NCBI GenBank assembly: GCA_028695255.1
Contig: JAQVJI010000002.1
Span: 1 to 64,000, forward strand
DNA length: 64,000 nucleotides
Direction: 5' to 3'
Origin: Chromatiales bacterium
GTDB taxonomy: Bacteria; Pseudomonadota; Gammaproteobacteria; Ectothiorhodospirales; Ectothiorhodospiraceae
A program made the position numbers and the translations under genes. The notes under the pieces are model-generated. The model did no database searches. It was given only the letters and a program-made list of their open reading frames with translations, and had not been told where the DNA came from. Of this stretch, positions 53,267-64,000 are shown one piece after another (the first letter of the stretch is position 1; the number at the start of each line of letters is the position of its first letter).

Positions 53267-54223
53267 TCAATCCATGAACAGGGTGCTGACCGACTCCTCG
53301 CGATTGATGCGGCGGATCGTCTCCGCCAGCATGCCGGCCACCGACAGTTGCCGGATGCGCGGGCAGGACTGGGCCGCCGGTCGCAGCGGGATGGTGTCGG
53401 TCACCACCAGTTCGTCGAGCACGGAATTCTGCACGTTGTCGATCGCCGGACCCGACAGCACCGGATGTGTGGCATAGGCGACGACTTTCTCGGCACCGTG
53501 CTCCTTGAGCGCGCACGCGGCCTGGCACAGCGTACCGGCGGTGTCGACGAGGTCGTCGATGATGACGCAGGTCTTGCCTTCCACCTCGCCGATGATGTGC
53601 ATCACCTTCGACTCGTTCGGCTTCGGACGGCGCTTGTCGATGATCGCCAGTTCCGCATCGTCCAGGCGCTTGGCGAGCGCACGCGCGCGCACCACGCCGC
53701 CGACGTCCGGCGACACCACGATCAGGTCCGGGTGCTTCTGGCGCCAGATGTCGCCGAGCAGGATCGGCGAGGCGTAGACGTTGTCGACCGGCAGATCGAA
53801 GAAGCCCTGGATCTGATCGGCATGCACGTCCACGGTCAGTACGCGATCGACGCCCACCGCCTCCAGCATGTTCGCCACCACCTTGGCCGAGATCGGCACG
53901 CGTGCCGAGCGCACCCGCCGGTCCTGGCGCGAATAGCCGAAATACGGGATCACCGCAGTGATGCGACCGGCCGAGGCCCGGCGCAGCGCATCGACCATGA
54001 TGAGCAGCTCCATCAGGTTGTCGTTGGTCGGCTGGCAGGTGGACTGGATGATGAATACATCGCGTCCACGCACGTTCTCCAGGATCTCGACCTGCACCTC
54101 TCCGTCGCTGAAGCGGCCCACCACGGCCTTGCCGAGCGGGATGTTCAGGTGGTCGACCACATCCTGGGCAAGCTGCGGGGTCGCATTGCCCGCGAAAATC
54201 ATCATCTTGCTCTTATCCGCCAC
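53267..54223 (-). CDS. prs: Ribose-phosphate pyrophosphokinase (PRPP synthase)
   Basis: Makes PRPP from ribose 5-phosphate and ATP. The 318-residue protein (usual size about 315) has [106 protein letters not shown], the catalytic [21 protein letters not shown] and PRPP loop [18 protein letters not shown]. Transcribed after tRNA-Gln and ispE, with a heavily structured 265-base leader. Confidence 0.97.
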   Translation of the reverse strand: MADKSKMMIFAGNATPQLAQDVVDHLNIPLGKAVVGRFSDGEVQVEILENVRGRDVFIIQSTCQPTNDNLMELLIMVDALRRASAGRITAVIPYFGYSRQDRRVRSARVPISAKVVANMLEAVGVDRVLTVDVHADQIQGFFDLPVDNVYASPILLGDIWRQKHPDLIVVSPDVGGVVRARALAKRLDDAELAIIDKRRPKPNESKVMHIIGEVEGKTCVIIDDLVDTAGTLCQAACALKEHGAEKVVAYATHPVLSGPAIDNVQNSVLDELVVTDTIPLRPAAQSCPRIRQLSVAGMLAETIRRINREESVSTLFMD

Positions 54224-54300
54224 GATACCGCCCCGGAGGTTGGTGGGTTTGGGCGAGGCGGTGCGAAACCGGCTTTCGCACCGAACGCCACGCAGTCACA

Positions 54301-54441
54301 CAACTTTGCATCAAAGTTGGCTGGGCCGGCAGGATTACGCGGGGCGATCCTGCCCCGCGCCCTTCGGGCCGCCGCTGTCGCGGCGTTCCGATTCGCTCCC
54401 GGCGAATCGGTCGAACCGCAACGGTTCAAATCCTGCCGGCC
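54301..54441 (-). repeat. tRNA-derived palindromic multi-hairpin element in the prs leader
   Basis: Outer 13-bp perfect inverted repeat GGCCGGCAGGATT (54324-54336) / AATCCTGCCGGCC (54429-54441). Inside it are five consecutive stem-loops: 54338-54359 (8 bp), a GCCC-TTC-GGGC loop, GCCGC-TGTC-GCGGC (54371-54384), 54388-54410 (9 bp), GAACCG-CAA-CGGTTC (54413-54427). Next to it is CAACTTTG-CAT-CAAAGTTG (54301-54319). The 19 bases 54318-54336 are identical to the 3' end of tRNA-Gln including CCA (54489-54507), and the opposite end repeats the T-arm/acceptor sequence inverted. It lies between tRNA-Gln and prs on their transcript. Confidence 0.75.
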
Positions 54442-54488
54442 GTGCTTCGTCAAGTATTCTGCCGTCCGGGAGAGACGGTAACTTCGTC

Positions 54489-54563
54489 TGGCTGGGCCGG
54501 CAGGATTCGAACCTGCGAATGCCGGAATCAAAATCCGGTGCCTTACCGCTTGGCGACGGCCCA
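54489..54563 (-). tRNA. tRNA-Gln (TTG)
   Basis: Reverse strand TGGGCCGTCGCCAAGCGGTAAGG...CGGATTTTGATTCCG...GCAGGTTCGAATCCTGCCGGCCCAGCCA, 75 bases with encoded CCA. Acceptor stem TGGGCCG/CGGCCCA and anticodon loop TTTTGAT (anticodon TTG) are complete. Placement between ispE and prs is typical of gammaproteobacteria. Confidence 0.96.
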
Positions 54564-54603
54564 TCTGTTCGATTCGTCGGGGAAGCGCGTCATCCGCACT
54601 TCG

Positions 54604-55470
54604 TCAACGGACGCCGCGTGCGGTGGCGAGTCGATGCAGGAGTGGCGAGCGGTTCATGCCGCGGGCGATGAAGCCCGTGCAGCCGGTCGGCAGTTCGGGC
54701 AACAGGGCCATTGCCTGCGCCGGATCGTCGAACGGCGCGAACACGCAACTGCCCGTGCCCGTCATGCGCGCCCGGCCGGCCGCGCGTTGCAACCAGTCCA
54801 GCGCCCCAGCCACCTCCACATGCATCGCGCGAACCACCGGTTCGCAGACGTTCGTGCCCCTGCCCGAGAGAAAGTCGCGTATTTTGAGGGGGGTACAATC
54901 ACGTGTCAATTCGGGCGCGCCGAAGACGCGGGCGGTGGAGACCTCCACCGGCGGTTTGATCACCAGATACCGGGGTTCGGGCAGGTCGACAGGGGTCAGA
55001 TTTTCGCCCACGCCTTCCGCCCACGCCGCCCGCCCGCGCACGAATACCGGCACGTCCGCGCCCAGTTCGAGGCCGATCGCCGCCAGTTCGTCCTCGTTCA
55101 ACCCCAGATCCCACAAGTAATTGAGTGCCACCAGCACCGTGGCGGCATCCGAACTGCCGCCGCCCAGGCCGCCGCCCAGCGGCAGGCGTTTGTCGAGCCT
55201 GATGTCGGCGCCCTGCCGGCAACCCGTCAGCGCCTGCAAGTGCCGTGCGGCGCGCAGCGTGAGATCGGCCGCCTCCGGCACGCCGGGCAGATCGTGCCGG
55301 CGTTCGATCCGACCGTCCTCGCGCAGCTCGAAGTCGATGCGGTCGCCGTGGTCGAGAAACTGGAACACCGTCTGCAGCAGGTGATAGCCATCGTCGCGAC
55401 GACCGACGATGTGCAGGAACAGGTTCAGCTTGGCCGGTGCCGGCCAGCCGCTGCCGGGGCGTTCAGACAT
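54604..55470 (-). CDS. ispE: 4-diphosphocytidyl-2-C-methyl-D-erythritol kinase
   Basis: GHMP kinase of the MEP isoprenoid pathway. 288 residues: WPAPAKLNLFLHIVGRRDDGYHLLQTVFQFLDHGDRI (catalytic Lys/His), the ATP loop LPLGGGLGGGSSDAATVLVALN, and MTGTGSCVFAPFDD. ATG 55470 lies 8 bases inside the end of lolB; the larger track ORF is a frame extension. Followed by tRNA-Gln and prs. Confidence 0.96.
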   Translation of the reverse strand: MSERPGSGWPAPAKLNLFLHIVGRRDDGYHLLQTVFQFLDHGDRIDFELREDGRIERRHDLPGVPEAADLTLRAARHLQALTGCRQGADIRLDKRLPLGGGLGGGSSDAATVLVALNYLWDLGLNEDELAAIGLELGADVPVFVRGRAAWAEGVGENLTPVDLPEPRYLVIKPPVEVSTARVFGAPELTRDCTPLKIRDFLSGRGTNVCEPVVRAMHVEVAGALDWLQRAAGRARMTGTGSCVFAPFDDPAQAMALLPELPTGCTGFIARGMNRSPLLHRLATARGVR

Positions 55471-56062
55471 CGGGCAGGCGCCATTCGTCGACCAGCAGGC
55501 GCAGCGACACCGTCTCGCGCGTGAGCAGCATGCGGTCCGGCAGACCGGCCGCCGGCGGTTCGCTGTAGCGCTGGTAATCGATCGTCCAGCCGTCCTGGAA
55601 CAGGCGCAGCGGCCGACCGCCGTCGGCCAGCTCGACCCGGGCCTGCGCCAGCGGCGGTTGCGCCAGGCCGAGCACCCAATAGCGCAGGCCGGCGACGGGC
55701 AGCGGCCAGCCGAGTTCGCGGCGCAGGAGTTCGTCGGCGTCCGTGGCGCGGAATTCCTCACCTTCGGCGGTGCGCAGCAGCACGTCGTCCGGCCCGCCCT
55801 CGATCAGCGCGACGGCGCGTCCGAAGGGCCCGAAGATGCGAATTTCATAGTCATCGCCGCGCTGGCGCCAGCGCAGGCTGGCGTGCCAGGAGGTCTCGTC
55901 GAGCGTCAGCGACAGGCGTCCGTTGAGGGTCCATTCCGACTGCCGTGCCAAAGCGAGTTGGCGTGCTTCCCAGGCGGGTTGCGCATCAACGTCGGCGGTG
56001 CGCGGCGGGACGCTGCCGCAGCCCGCGAGCAGCAGCGCGATGACGAGCGGCCAGGCCTTCAC
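55463..56062 (-). CDS. lolB: Outer membrane lipoprotein receptor LolB
   Basis: 199 residues. A lipoprotein signal peptide with lipobox LLAGC (MKAWPLVIALLLAGCGSVPP, acylated Cys15), then a single LolB beta-barrel-like fold: EWTLNGRLSLTLDETSWHASLRWRQRGDDYEIRIFGPFGRAVALIEGG and GWPLPVAGLRYWVLGL. LolB accepts lipoproteins from LolA and inserts them in the outer membrane. Start overlaps the stop of the TPR gene (ATGA) and the 3' end overlaps ispE. Confidence 0.94.
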   Translation of the reverse strand: MKAWPLVIALLLAGCGSVPPRTADVDAQPAWEARQLALARQSEWTLNGRLSLTLDETSWHASLRWRQRGDDYEIRIFGPFGRAVALIEGGPDDVLLRTAEGEEFRATDADELLRRELGWPLPVAGLRYWVLGLAQPPLAQARVELADGGRPLRLFQDGWTIDYQRYSEPPAAGLPDRMLLTRETVSLRLLVDEWRLPDV

Positions 56063-57765
56063 GGCTGAAAGTGTTCGCGTACCTGGAGCAGGCGTCGGTT
56101 GTCCGGCTCGCGCGCCAGCGCTCCGTCAAGGATCGCGCGTGCTTCGTCGTGCCGCCCCATCGCCCACAACAGGCTCGCAAGATTGCCGGCGACCTCGGTG
56201 TCGTCGGAAAGCTCGGCGGCCCGGCGCAAATGGGTCTCGGCCTCGTCATGACGGCCGAGGTGGTACAGCACCCAGCCCATGCTGTCGAGGATCGCGGCAT
56301 CGTCGGGACGCTGGTCCAGCGCGCGGCGCACCAGTTCATAGGCCTCTTCGTGGCGGTCGGTGCGATCGGTCAGGGTGTAGCCGAGCGCATTCAGCGCGGT
56401 CGTGTTGTCGGGATCGCGCGACAGGATCGCACGCAGATCCGCCTCGGCCTGTGCGAGGTCGTCCATCCGTTCGGCAAGCAGCGCGCGCGCGTACAGCAGT
56501 TCTTCCGCCTCGGGATAGAAGCGCAGCGCCTCGTTCATCAGTTCGACGCCTTCCTGATAGCGCCCGGAACCGCGCAGCAGGTGGGCCTCGGCGACGTACA
56601 GGCGCAACAGGCCGTTGTCGTCCTCGACCTCGGCGCGCACGTCGGCCAGATGCTGGCGCGCAGCGTCCACGTCGCCGGCCCGGTTCATCAGGTCGGCGAT
56701 GTGGAATTGCGCGTCGAGCCAGAAATCGCCCGCGCCCACCTGCCCGTACCACTCGATGGCCTCGTCCGACTGCGCCATCGCCTCGGCCACGCGTCCGAGG
56801 TAATACAGCGTTTCGTCGCGGCGCCAGTCGGTCTTCAGCAGGCGCTGAAGGTACTCCGCCGCCTCCGGATAATGCGCCGCCTCCAGGTTCAGCAACGCCA
56901 GCGTATACAGGAGGTCGCGATCATCGGGGCGGGCCGCCACCAGCCGTTCGAAGTCCGTGCGCGCCTCGTCGTAGCGGCTCATCTGCACATACAGGCGTGC
57001 GCGTGCGAGCCGCAGATCGCGGTCGTCCGGCCGGGCCTCCAGCGCATCGCTCAATGCCGCGATCGCGCGCTCCGGTTCGCCGAGCCGGCTCAGCGCCTGG
57101 GCGTAGATCATGCGCGCATCGGCCAATTCTGGATCGAGCGTCAGCGCGCGTTCGGCGGCCTGAACGCCGGCGGCGGGCTCGCCGAGCTGCACCGCGAGCC
57201 GCGCCAGGGCCACCTGTCCGCGGACGTCGTCGGGGAAGCGTTCGATCACCCGCCGCATCACGGTCAGGGCCGGCTCGGCCTTGCGTTCGCGGCTCAGCAG
57301 GCTGGCCACGATCATGAACCCCTCCGATTCCGTATCGCGCGCCGCCTGTACCACCTGCACGAACTGCTCGACGCCCTCGTCCAGGCGGTCGAGCTGCACG
57401 TACAGCACGCCCAGCAATTGCCGGACGTCGTTGTCGTTAGGCTGCAGCACCGACCAGCGTTCGGCCGCGGCGAGTGCTGCCGCGCGGTTGCCGGCGTGCA
57501 GCGCGATGCGCGCGGCGCGTTCGGCCACGCGCGGGTCGTGACTGTCGCGCGCCGCCTGCAGGTAGTGTTCGACCGAGACGTCGAATTCGCCGCGCTGGCC
57601 GGCGATCTCGCCTACCAGTATCTGGTACAGGAGACGCGATGCGCGCTCGGCGTCGAGCGACGCGAAGGCGTTGGGATCGGGTGATTCGACGGGTGTCTGG
57701 GCAAAGCTGGCGCAGCCCGAAAGGAAGAGCAGTGCCCCGATGGCGAACACGGTGAGCCTGTGCAT
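56059..57765 (-). CDS. TPR-repeat outer membrane lipoprotein
   Basis: 568 residues. Lipobox FLSGC (MHRLTVFAIGALLFLSGCASF) followed by tetratricopeptide repeats throughout, such as VAERAARIALHAGNRAAALAAAERWSVLQPNDNDVRQLLGVLYVQLDRLDEGVEQF and ALNALGYTLTDRTDRHEEAYELVRRALDQRPDDAAILDSMGWVLYHLGRHDEAETHLRRAAEL. Similar TPR proteins are encoded next to lolB and divergent from hemA in Pseudomonas and relatives. Molecular role unknown; probably a protein-interaction scaffold in the periplasm or outer membrane. Confidence 0.9.
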   Translation of the reverse strand: MHRLTVFAIGALLFLSGCASFAQTPVESPDPNAFASLDAERASRLLYQILVGEIAGQRGEFDVSVEHYLQAARDSHDPRVAERAARIALHAGNRAAALAAAERWSVLQPNDNDVRQLLGVLYVQLDRLDEGVEQFVQVVQAARDTESEGFMIVASLLSRERKAEPALTVMRRVIERFPDDVRGQVALARLAVQLGEPAAGVQAAERALTLDPELADARMIYAQALSRLGEPERAIAALSDALEARPDDRDLRLARARLYVQMSRYDEARTDFERLVAARPDDRDLLYTLALLNLEAAHYPEAAEYLQRLLKTDWRRDETLYYLGRVAEAMAQSDEAIEWYGQVGAGDFWLDAQFHIADLMNRAGDVDAARQHLADVRAEVEDDNGLLRLYVAEAHLLRGSGRYQEGVELMNEALRFYPEAEELLYARALLAERMDDLAQAEADLRAILSRDPDNTTALNALGYTLTDRTDRHEEAYELVRRALDQRPDDAAILDSMGWVLYHLGRHDEAETHLRRAAELSDDTEVAGNLASLLWAMGRHDEARAILDGALAREPDNRRLLQVREHFQP

Positions 57766-58021
57766 GCGAGGATTCCTGATGCTGTGATGATCGGGCGTTG
57801 ATTATCGGGACGGGAAGACCGGCATACCCGACGGGATCGGTTTCCATCATAACCCGAACACGGGCCGCCTTCCGCACCGCCTGAACGACGTTGGAACGCG
57901 CCGCCGGTCCGGCGTTCCCCCGCGACGATCGCTCAAGTCCCACAGGCGGCCAAGCGTCGACGGCTTGCCATGACGGGCGCGATTGCCACAGAATTCCCGC
58001 CTGCCCAGCGATTCAGGCCCC

Positions 58022-59331
58022 ATGTCCCTCTTCACCGTCGGCATCAATCACAAGACCGCCCCCGTCAGCATCCGTGAGCGCGTGGTCTTTCCGCCGGACC
58101 ACATGGAGACGGCCCTGTACGAGCTCACCGGCACCACGGAGGTGCCCGAAGCCGCGATCCTGTCCACCTGCAACCGTACCGAGATCTACTATCGGCTGGA
58201 TCAGGAGGCGGACGAGCGCGTGCTGCACTGGCTTGGTCATTATCACCACCTGAACAGCGACGAACTCAGGCCGTATCTCTACAGTCACGCCGAGGACGAG
58301 GCCGTGCGCCACACGCTGCGCGTGGCCTGCGGACTCGACTCGCTGGTGCTGGGCGAGCCGCAGATCCTCGGCCAGATGAAGGACGCCTTCCAGAGCGCGA
58401 GTGCCGCCGGCACCGTCGGCCGCCAGCTCGGGCGGTTGTTCCAGCACGCCTTTTCGGTGGCGAAGACCGTGCGTTCCTCGACCGCGATCGGTTCCAGTCC
58501 GGTGTCGGTGGCCTTCGCCGCGGTGAGCCTCGCGAAGCAGATCTTCGGCGACCTGTCGCGTCTGTCCGCACTCATGATCGGTGCCGGCGAGACGGTCGAA
58601 CTGGCGGCCCGCCATCTGCATGCGAACAAACTGGGCCGCATGATCATCGCCAATCGCAGCATCGACCGCGCGCGCCAGGTGGCGTCGCAGTTCGGCGGCG
58701 ACGCGATCACCCTGAGCGAGATCGGCAATCGCCTGCACGAGGCCGACATCGTCATCTCCTCTACCGCGAGCCCCGTGCCGGTGCTCGGCAAGGGTGCGGT
58801 CGAGAGCGCGCTCAGGCTGCGCAAGCGCCGGCCGATCTTCATGGTCGACATCGCCGTGCCGCGCGACATCGAGGCCGAGGTCGGCGAACTCGACGACATC
58901 TATCTGTACACCGTCGACGACCTGGAAGAGGTGATCCAGGAAAACCTCCAGTCGCGGCGCGAGGCGGCCAACGAGGCCGAGGCCATCATCGAGACGCAGG
59001 TGATGAGCTTCATGGGCTGGCTGCGCGCGCAGGATGCCGTGCACACGATCAGGACCTTCCGCGAACGCGCCGACGGCATGAAGATGGAAGTGCTCGACAA
59101 GGCCCGACAGATGCTGGCGCACGGCCGTTCCGGCGAGGAGGTGGCGCAGTTCATCGCCCACACGCTCACCAACAAGCTGCTGCACGCGCCCTGCGATGCG
59201 CTCAATCGTGCCGCCCGCGACGGCCACATCGAACTGCTGGAGGCCGCGCACGAACTGTTCAATCTCCCCACGTCGTTGCGCGACGAGGACAACGGCAACG
59301 GCAGCCACAGCCCGAACGACGACACCAAGCC

Positions 59332-59335
<4 letters not shown>
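58022..59335 (+). CDS. hemA: Glutamyl-tRNA reductase
   Basis: First committed step of C5-pathway tetrapyrrole synthesis, reducing Glu-tRNA to glutamate semialdehyde. 437 residues: [24 protein letters not shown], catalytic cysteine in [11 protein letters not shown] (about residue 50), [13 protein letters not shown], the NADPH site [17 protein letters not shown] and the dimerisation helix. ATG 58022 is preferred over 57983 by homology. Divergent from the TPR gene and overlapping prfA by GTGA. Confidence 0.96.
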
Positions 59336-60420
<1,085 letters not shown>

Positions 60421-60474
60421 CGAGCGTAAGGCGTATCTGACGCGGCGCGAACGCTCGAAATGCCCGCGTGAAGA

Positions 60475-60518
60475 CCCCTCATCCGACCCTTCGGGCCACC
60501 TTCTCCCCGGGAGAAGGG
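60475..60518. repeat. Dispersed-repeat-like palindromic sequence after prfA
   Basis: CCCCTCATCCGACCCTTCGGGCCACCTTCTCCCCGGGAGAAGGG, with CCTTCTCCC/GGGAGAAGG self-complementarity. Near-identical strings of the form CCTCATCCG-CCCTTCGGG-CACCTTCTCCC are, from memory, a common intergenic repeat in proteobacteria. Single copy in this window. Confidence 0.5.
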
Positions 60519-60596
60519 AACGCCGCCGCCGTACACCTACCATTCCTCCGGTGACAAATCCTGCGATGACGGGTCCAATCACGTCTCAGGCCACTG

Positions 60597-61241
60597 ATGG
60601 AAACGCCCATGTTCATGCACAAATCGCCCACGCTGCCCGCGCCGCACGAGTGCCTGCCGGGCCGCGACGAGGCCATGCCGGTCACCAACGCGCATCACGT
60701 GCACGGTCGCCCGATCCTGCCACCGTTCCCGGACGGCATGGCGCTCGCGCTGTTCGGCATGGGCTGTTTCTGGGGCGCGGAAAAACGCTTCTGGTCCCTG
60801 CCCGGCGTGTACACGACCGCAGTCGGCTACGCCGGCGGCCATACGCCCAACCCGACCTATCGCGAGGTGTGCAGTGGCATGACCGGGCACAACGAGGTCG
60901 TGCGCGTCGTCTACGATCCGGAGGTCATTCGCTACGAGGATCTGCTGAAGAACTTCTGGGAAGCGCACGATCCGACGCAGGGCATGCGCCAGGGCAACGA
61001 CGTCGGCACGCAATACCGCTCCGGCATCTACGTCCATGCGCCGGAACAGGAACGGGCCGCCCTGCATGCGCGCGATCGCTATGCGCGGGCGCTCGCCGAG
61101 TGCGGCCTCGGCCCGATCACCACCGAGATCCTCGCCGCGCCGCCGTTCTACTACGCCGAGGACTACCATCAGCAGTACCTGTCGAAGAATCCGCAGGGCT
61201 ATTGCGGCCTCGGTGGCCTCGGCGTTTCCTGCCCGGTCTGA
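60597..61241 (+). CDS. msrA: Peptide methionine sulfoxide reductase MsrA
   Basis: Reduces the S epimer of methionine sulfoxide in proteins. 214 residues, with the catalytic motif [58 protein letters not shown] and resolving cysteines in the C-terminal [14 protein letters not shown]. The long N-terminal arm (about 45 residues before the fold) is like that of E. coli MsrA. No signal peptide; cytoplasmic. ATG 60609 is an alternative start. Confidence 0.95.
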   Translation: METPMFMHKSPTLPAPHECLPGRDEAMPVTNAHHVHGRPILPPFPDGMALALFGMGCFWGAEKRFWSLPGVYTTAVGYAGGHTPNPTYREVCSGMTGHNEVVRVVYDPEVIRYEDLLKNFWEAHDPTQGMRQGNDVGTQYRSGIYVHAPEQERAALHARDRYARALAECGLGPITTEILAAPPFYYAEDYHQQYLSKNPQGYCGLGGLGVSCPV

Positions 61242-61326
61242 AACCGCACTTGCCGGATTGGATATGGCAATGCGATGCCGCAGGCCACAGACTGGTGGCA
61301 AATATCCCATCAAGCGAGACCGGACG

Positions 61327-61641
61327 ATGATCGACCAAGAACTCTCGAAAGAAGAACGCATCCTGCGCATCATGCGGCGCGTGCTGACCGACGTCGCGCG
61401 CGAGACCTTCACCCGCCCCGGTCACCAGCACCCACTTTCCGACAAGACCATCGACGGCATGCGCGAGGCGCTGGGCCTGATCGCCGCGCGCGAACACGAA
61501 CTCGCCGAGGCCGCGGGACGCCCGTCGCAGGCACGGCCGCGCTATCGCTATGAAGAGCCGGCCGGTGATTCCGTGGTGGTGCCGATCGACATCTCGGCGC
61601 TGCGCGGCAACGGCGACAAGAAGGGCGGATCGGAGCACTGA
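61327..61641 (+). CDS. Small conserved protein of unknown function
   Basis: 104 residues: LSKEERILRIMRRVLTDVARETFTRPGHQHPLSDKTIDGMREALGLIAAREHELAEAAGRPSQARPRYRYEEPAGDSVVVPIDISALR. Highly helical first half, no membrane segment. I have the impression of similar short proteins in other gammaproteobacteria but cannot name a family. The track's longer ORF overlaps msrA in another frame; ATG 61327 begins the conserved-looking part. Convergent with the response regulator gene, 28 bases away. Confidence 0.65.
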   Translation: MIDQELSKEERILRIMRRVLTDVARETFTRPGHQHPLSDKTIDGMREALGLIAAREHELAEAAGRPSQARPRYRYEEPAGDSVVVPIDISALRGNGDKKGGSEH

Positions 61642-61669
61642 GCTCGGTCGTGCGTCGTTCTTCTGGAGA

Positions 61670-63021
<1,352 letters not shown>

Positions 63022-63025
<4 letters not shown>

Positions 63026-64000
63026 GCAACGTCTCCGCTTTCAATCGCGACCGGCAGGCGCAGAAAGAAGGTCGTGCCCCGTCCCGGTGCGCTTTCGACG
63101 CCGACGCAGCCGTCATGCTCCTCGGCAATCTCGTGCACGATCGCGAGCCCGAGCCCCGAACCCTTGCCGACCGCCTTGGTGGTGAAGAAGGGATCGAACA
63201 GGCGCGGCAGGATGTCGGGCGCGATGCCCGGTCCGCTGTCGCCGACCTCGATGTCGACGCAGCGTTGTATGTCCTGACAGCGCGCAACGTCGCGACCCTC
63301 GCGCGCCGGATGCAGCGCGCGGACGGTGATCGTTCCGCCATGGCCGGCCGCCTCGGCGGCATTCTTGATCAGGTTCAGCAGGGCCTGTTGCAGGCGCGGC
63401 TTGTCGCCCAGCACGGCCAGGCCCTGCGGCACGTCGACGACGAGCGCCACGCCGCGCGGGATCTCGCCGCGCAGGAAGCGCAGCGTGTCGTCGATCAGTC
63501 CGTGCACCGCCAGCCGTTCGCGCCGGAAACCACGCTCGCGCGCGAATTCGAGCAGCGTGCGCACGATGTGGCGCGCACGCTCGGTCTGTTCGTCGACCAG
63601 GACGAGGGTCTCGCGCAGTCGTTCGCGGTCGGTCTCGTCCAGCTCTTCGATCAGGATCTGGATCGAGGTCGAGATGTTGGAGAGCGGGTTGTTGAGTTCG
63701 TGCGCGACGCCGGAGAGCAGCGTGCCGAGCGCGGCGAGCTTCTGCGATCGCACGAGATGGCCCTGCTGCGCGGCGAGTTCGGCCAGCATGCGATTGAAGG
63801 CGTCCTGCAGCGAGCGAATCTCGCGGTCGTCGGCGTGCAGATGAATCGGCCCGCGCGCACCGGCCGCCACCGCCGTCATCGAGCTTTCGAGTTCCTTCAG
63901 CGGCCGTACCACGCGCTGCGACAGCGCGCTGCCGAGCAGTACGCCGACGCCGACCAGCAGCAGCACGGCCACCAGCAGGAAACCGCGCGAACGCGTGAGC
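63022..64000 (-). CDS. Sensor histidine kinase (partial, N-terminus beyond window)
   Basis: About 326 residues visible; the frame stays open to the right edge, so the sensory N-terminus is missing. Visible in order: a transmembrane helix (FLLVAVLLLVGVGVLLGSALS), HAMP linker RVVRPLKELESSMTAVAAGARGPIHLHADDREIRSLQDAFNRMLAEL, phosphoacceptor H-box LSGVAHELNNPLSNIS, N-box LLNLIKNAAEA, and G-boxes VGDSGPGIAPD and GKGSGLGLAIV. It forms a two-component pair with the overlapping NtrC-type regulator. The track's GTG at 63972 is internal. Confidence 0.93.

Overview
The window looks like chromosomal DNA of a GC-rich gammaproteobacterium and contains the replication origin region. The evidence is the dnaA-dnaN-recF-gyrB run, the rpmH-rnpA-yidD-yidC-mnmE run going the other way, and clusters typical of Gammaproteobacteria: lolB-ispE-tRNA-prs-rplY-pth-ychF, coaBC/dut/algC/argB and xthA/pyrE. 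An IPTL-CTERM protein and the overall gene mix hint at a Chromatiales-type lineage outside the Enterobacterales. That placement is inference; I made no database comparison.

Layout, left to right. (1) 1-5.3 kb, minus strand: end of the atp operon (atpB partial, atpI, with a near-consensus sigma-70 promoter), parB, parA, rsmG, mnmG. (2) 5.4-13.2 kb: mixed genes, including a thioredoxin-HEAT fusion, MscS channel, 2Fe-2S ferredoxin, DUF3175 protein, methyltransferase, an AT-rich orphan gene, a PCuAC copper chaperone, a YqaA membrane protein, xthA, pyrE and a DUF4124 protein. (3) 13.2-26.3 kb: argB, algC, dut and coaBC on the minus strand. A plus-strand c-di-GMP gene pair lies between dut and coaBC, and an MFS transporter plus Uma2 gene lie between coaBC and radC; a CoA-binding protein and an orphan ParA follow. 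(4) 26.4-33.9 kb: accessory stretch with a membrane protein, a DUF1566/IPTL-CTERM surface protein, a LuxR-type regulator, a small secreted protein, ubiD, a UPF0114 protein and a second exonuclease III. (5) 34-40.1 kb: ahpC-ahpF behind an OxyR-like site, prlC, a GIDE/EF-hand membrane protein and lemA. (6) 40.2-50.6 kb: gyrB, recF (with two parS-like sites inside it), dnaN, the probable oriC, dnaA, then rpmH, rnpA, yidD, yidC, mnmE. (7) 50.7-60.4 kb: tRNA-Met, ychF, pth, rplY, prs, a complex hairpin element, tRNA-Gln, ispE, lolB, a TPR lipoprotein, and divergent hemA-prfA. (8) 60.6-64 kb: msrA, a small conserved protein and an NtrC-type two-component pair, the kinase cut by the window edge.

How parts fit together: ParA, ParB and the two parS-like sites form a chromosome segregation system close to oriC. 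AhpC/AhpF form a peroxide-detoxifying pair probably under OxyR control. The c-di-GMP pair couples a probable phosphodiesterase (degenerate GGDEF, intact EAL) to a probable cyclase (GGEEF), translationally linked by a GTGA overlap. The most unusual non-coding signals are a palindromic multi-hairpin element bounded by copies of the tRNA-Gln 3' end in the prs leader, two REP-like palindromes each between convergent genes, and a repeat cluster upstream of the MFS gene. I saw no CRISPR array, insertion sequence, prophage or rRNA. Nearly all long ORFs opposite real genes are GC-rich shadows and were left out.
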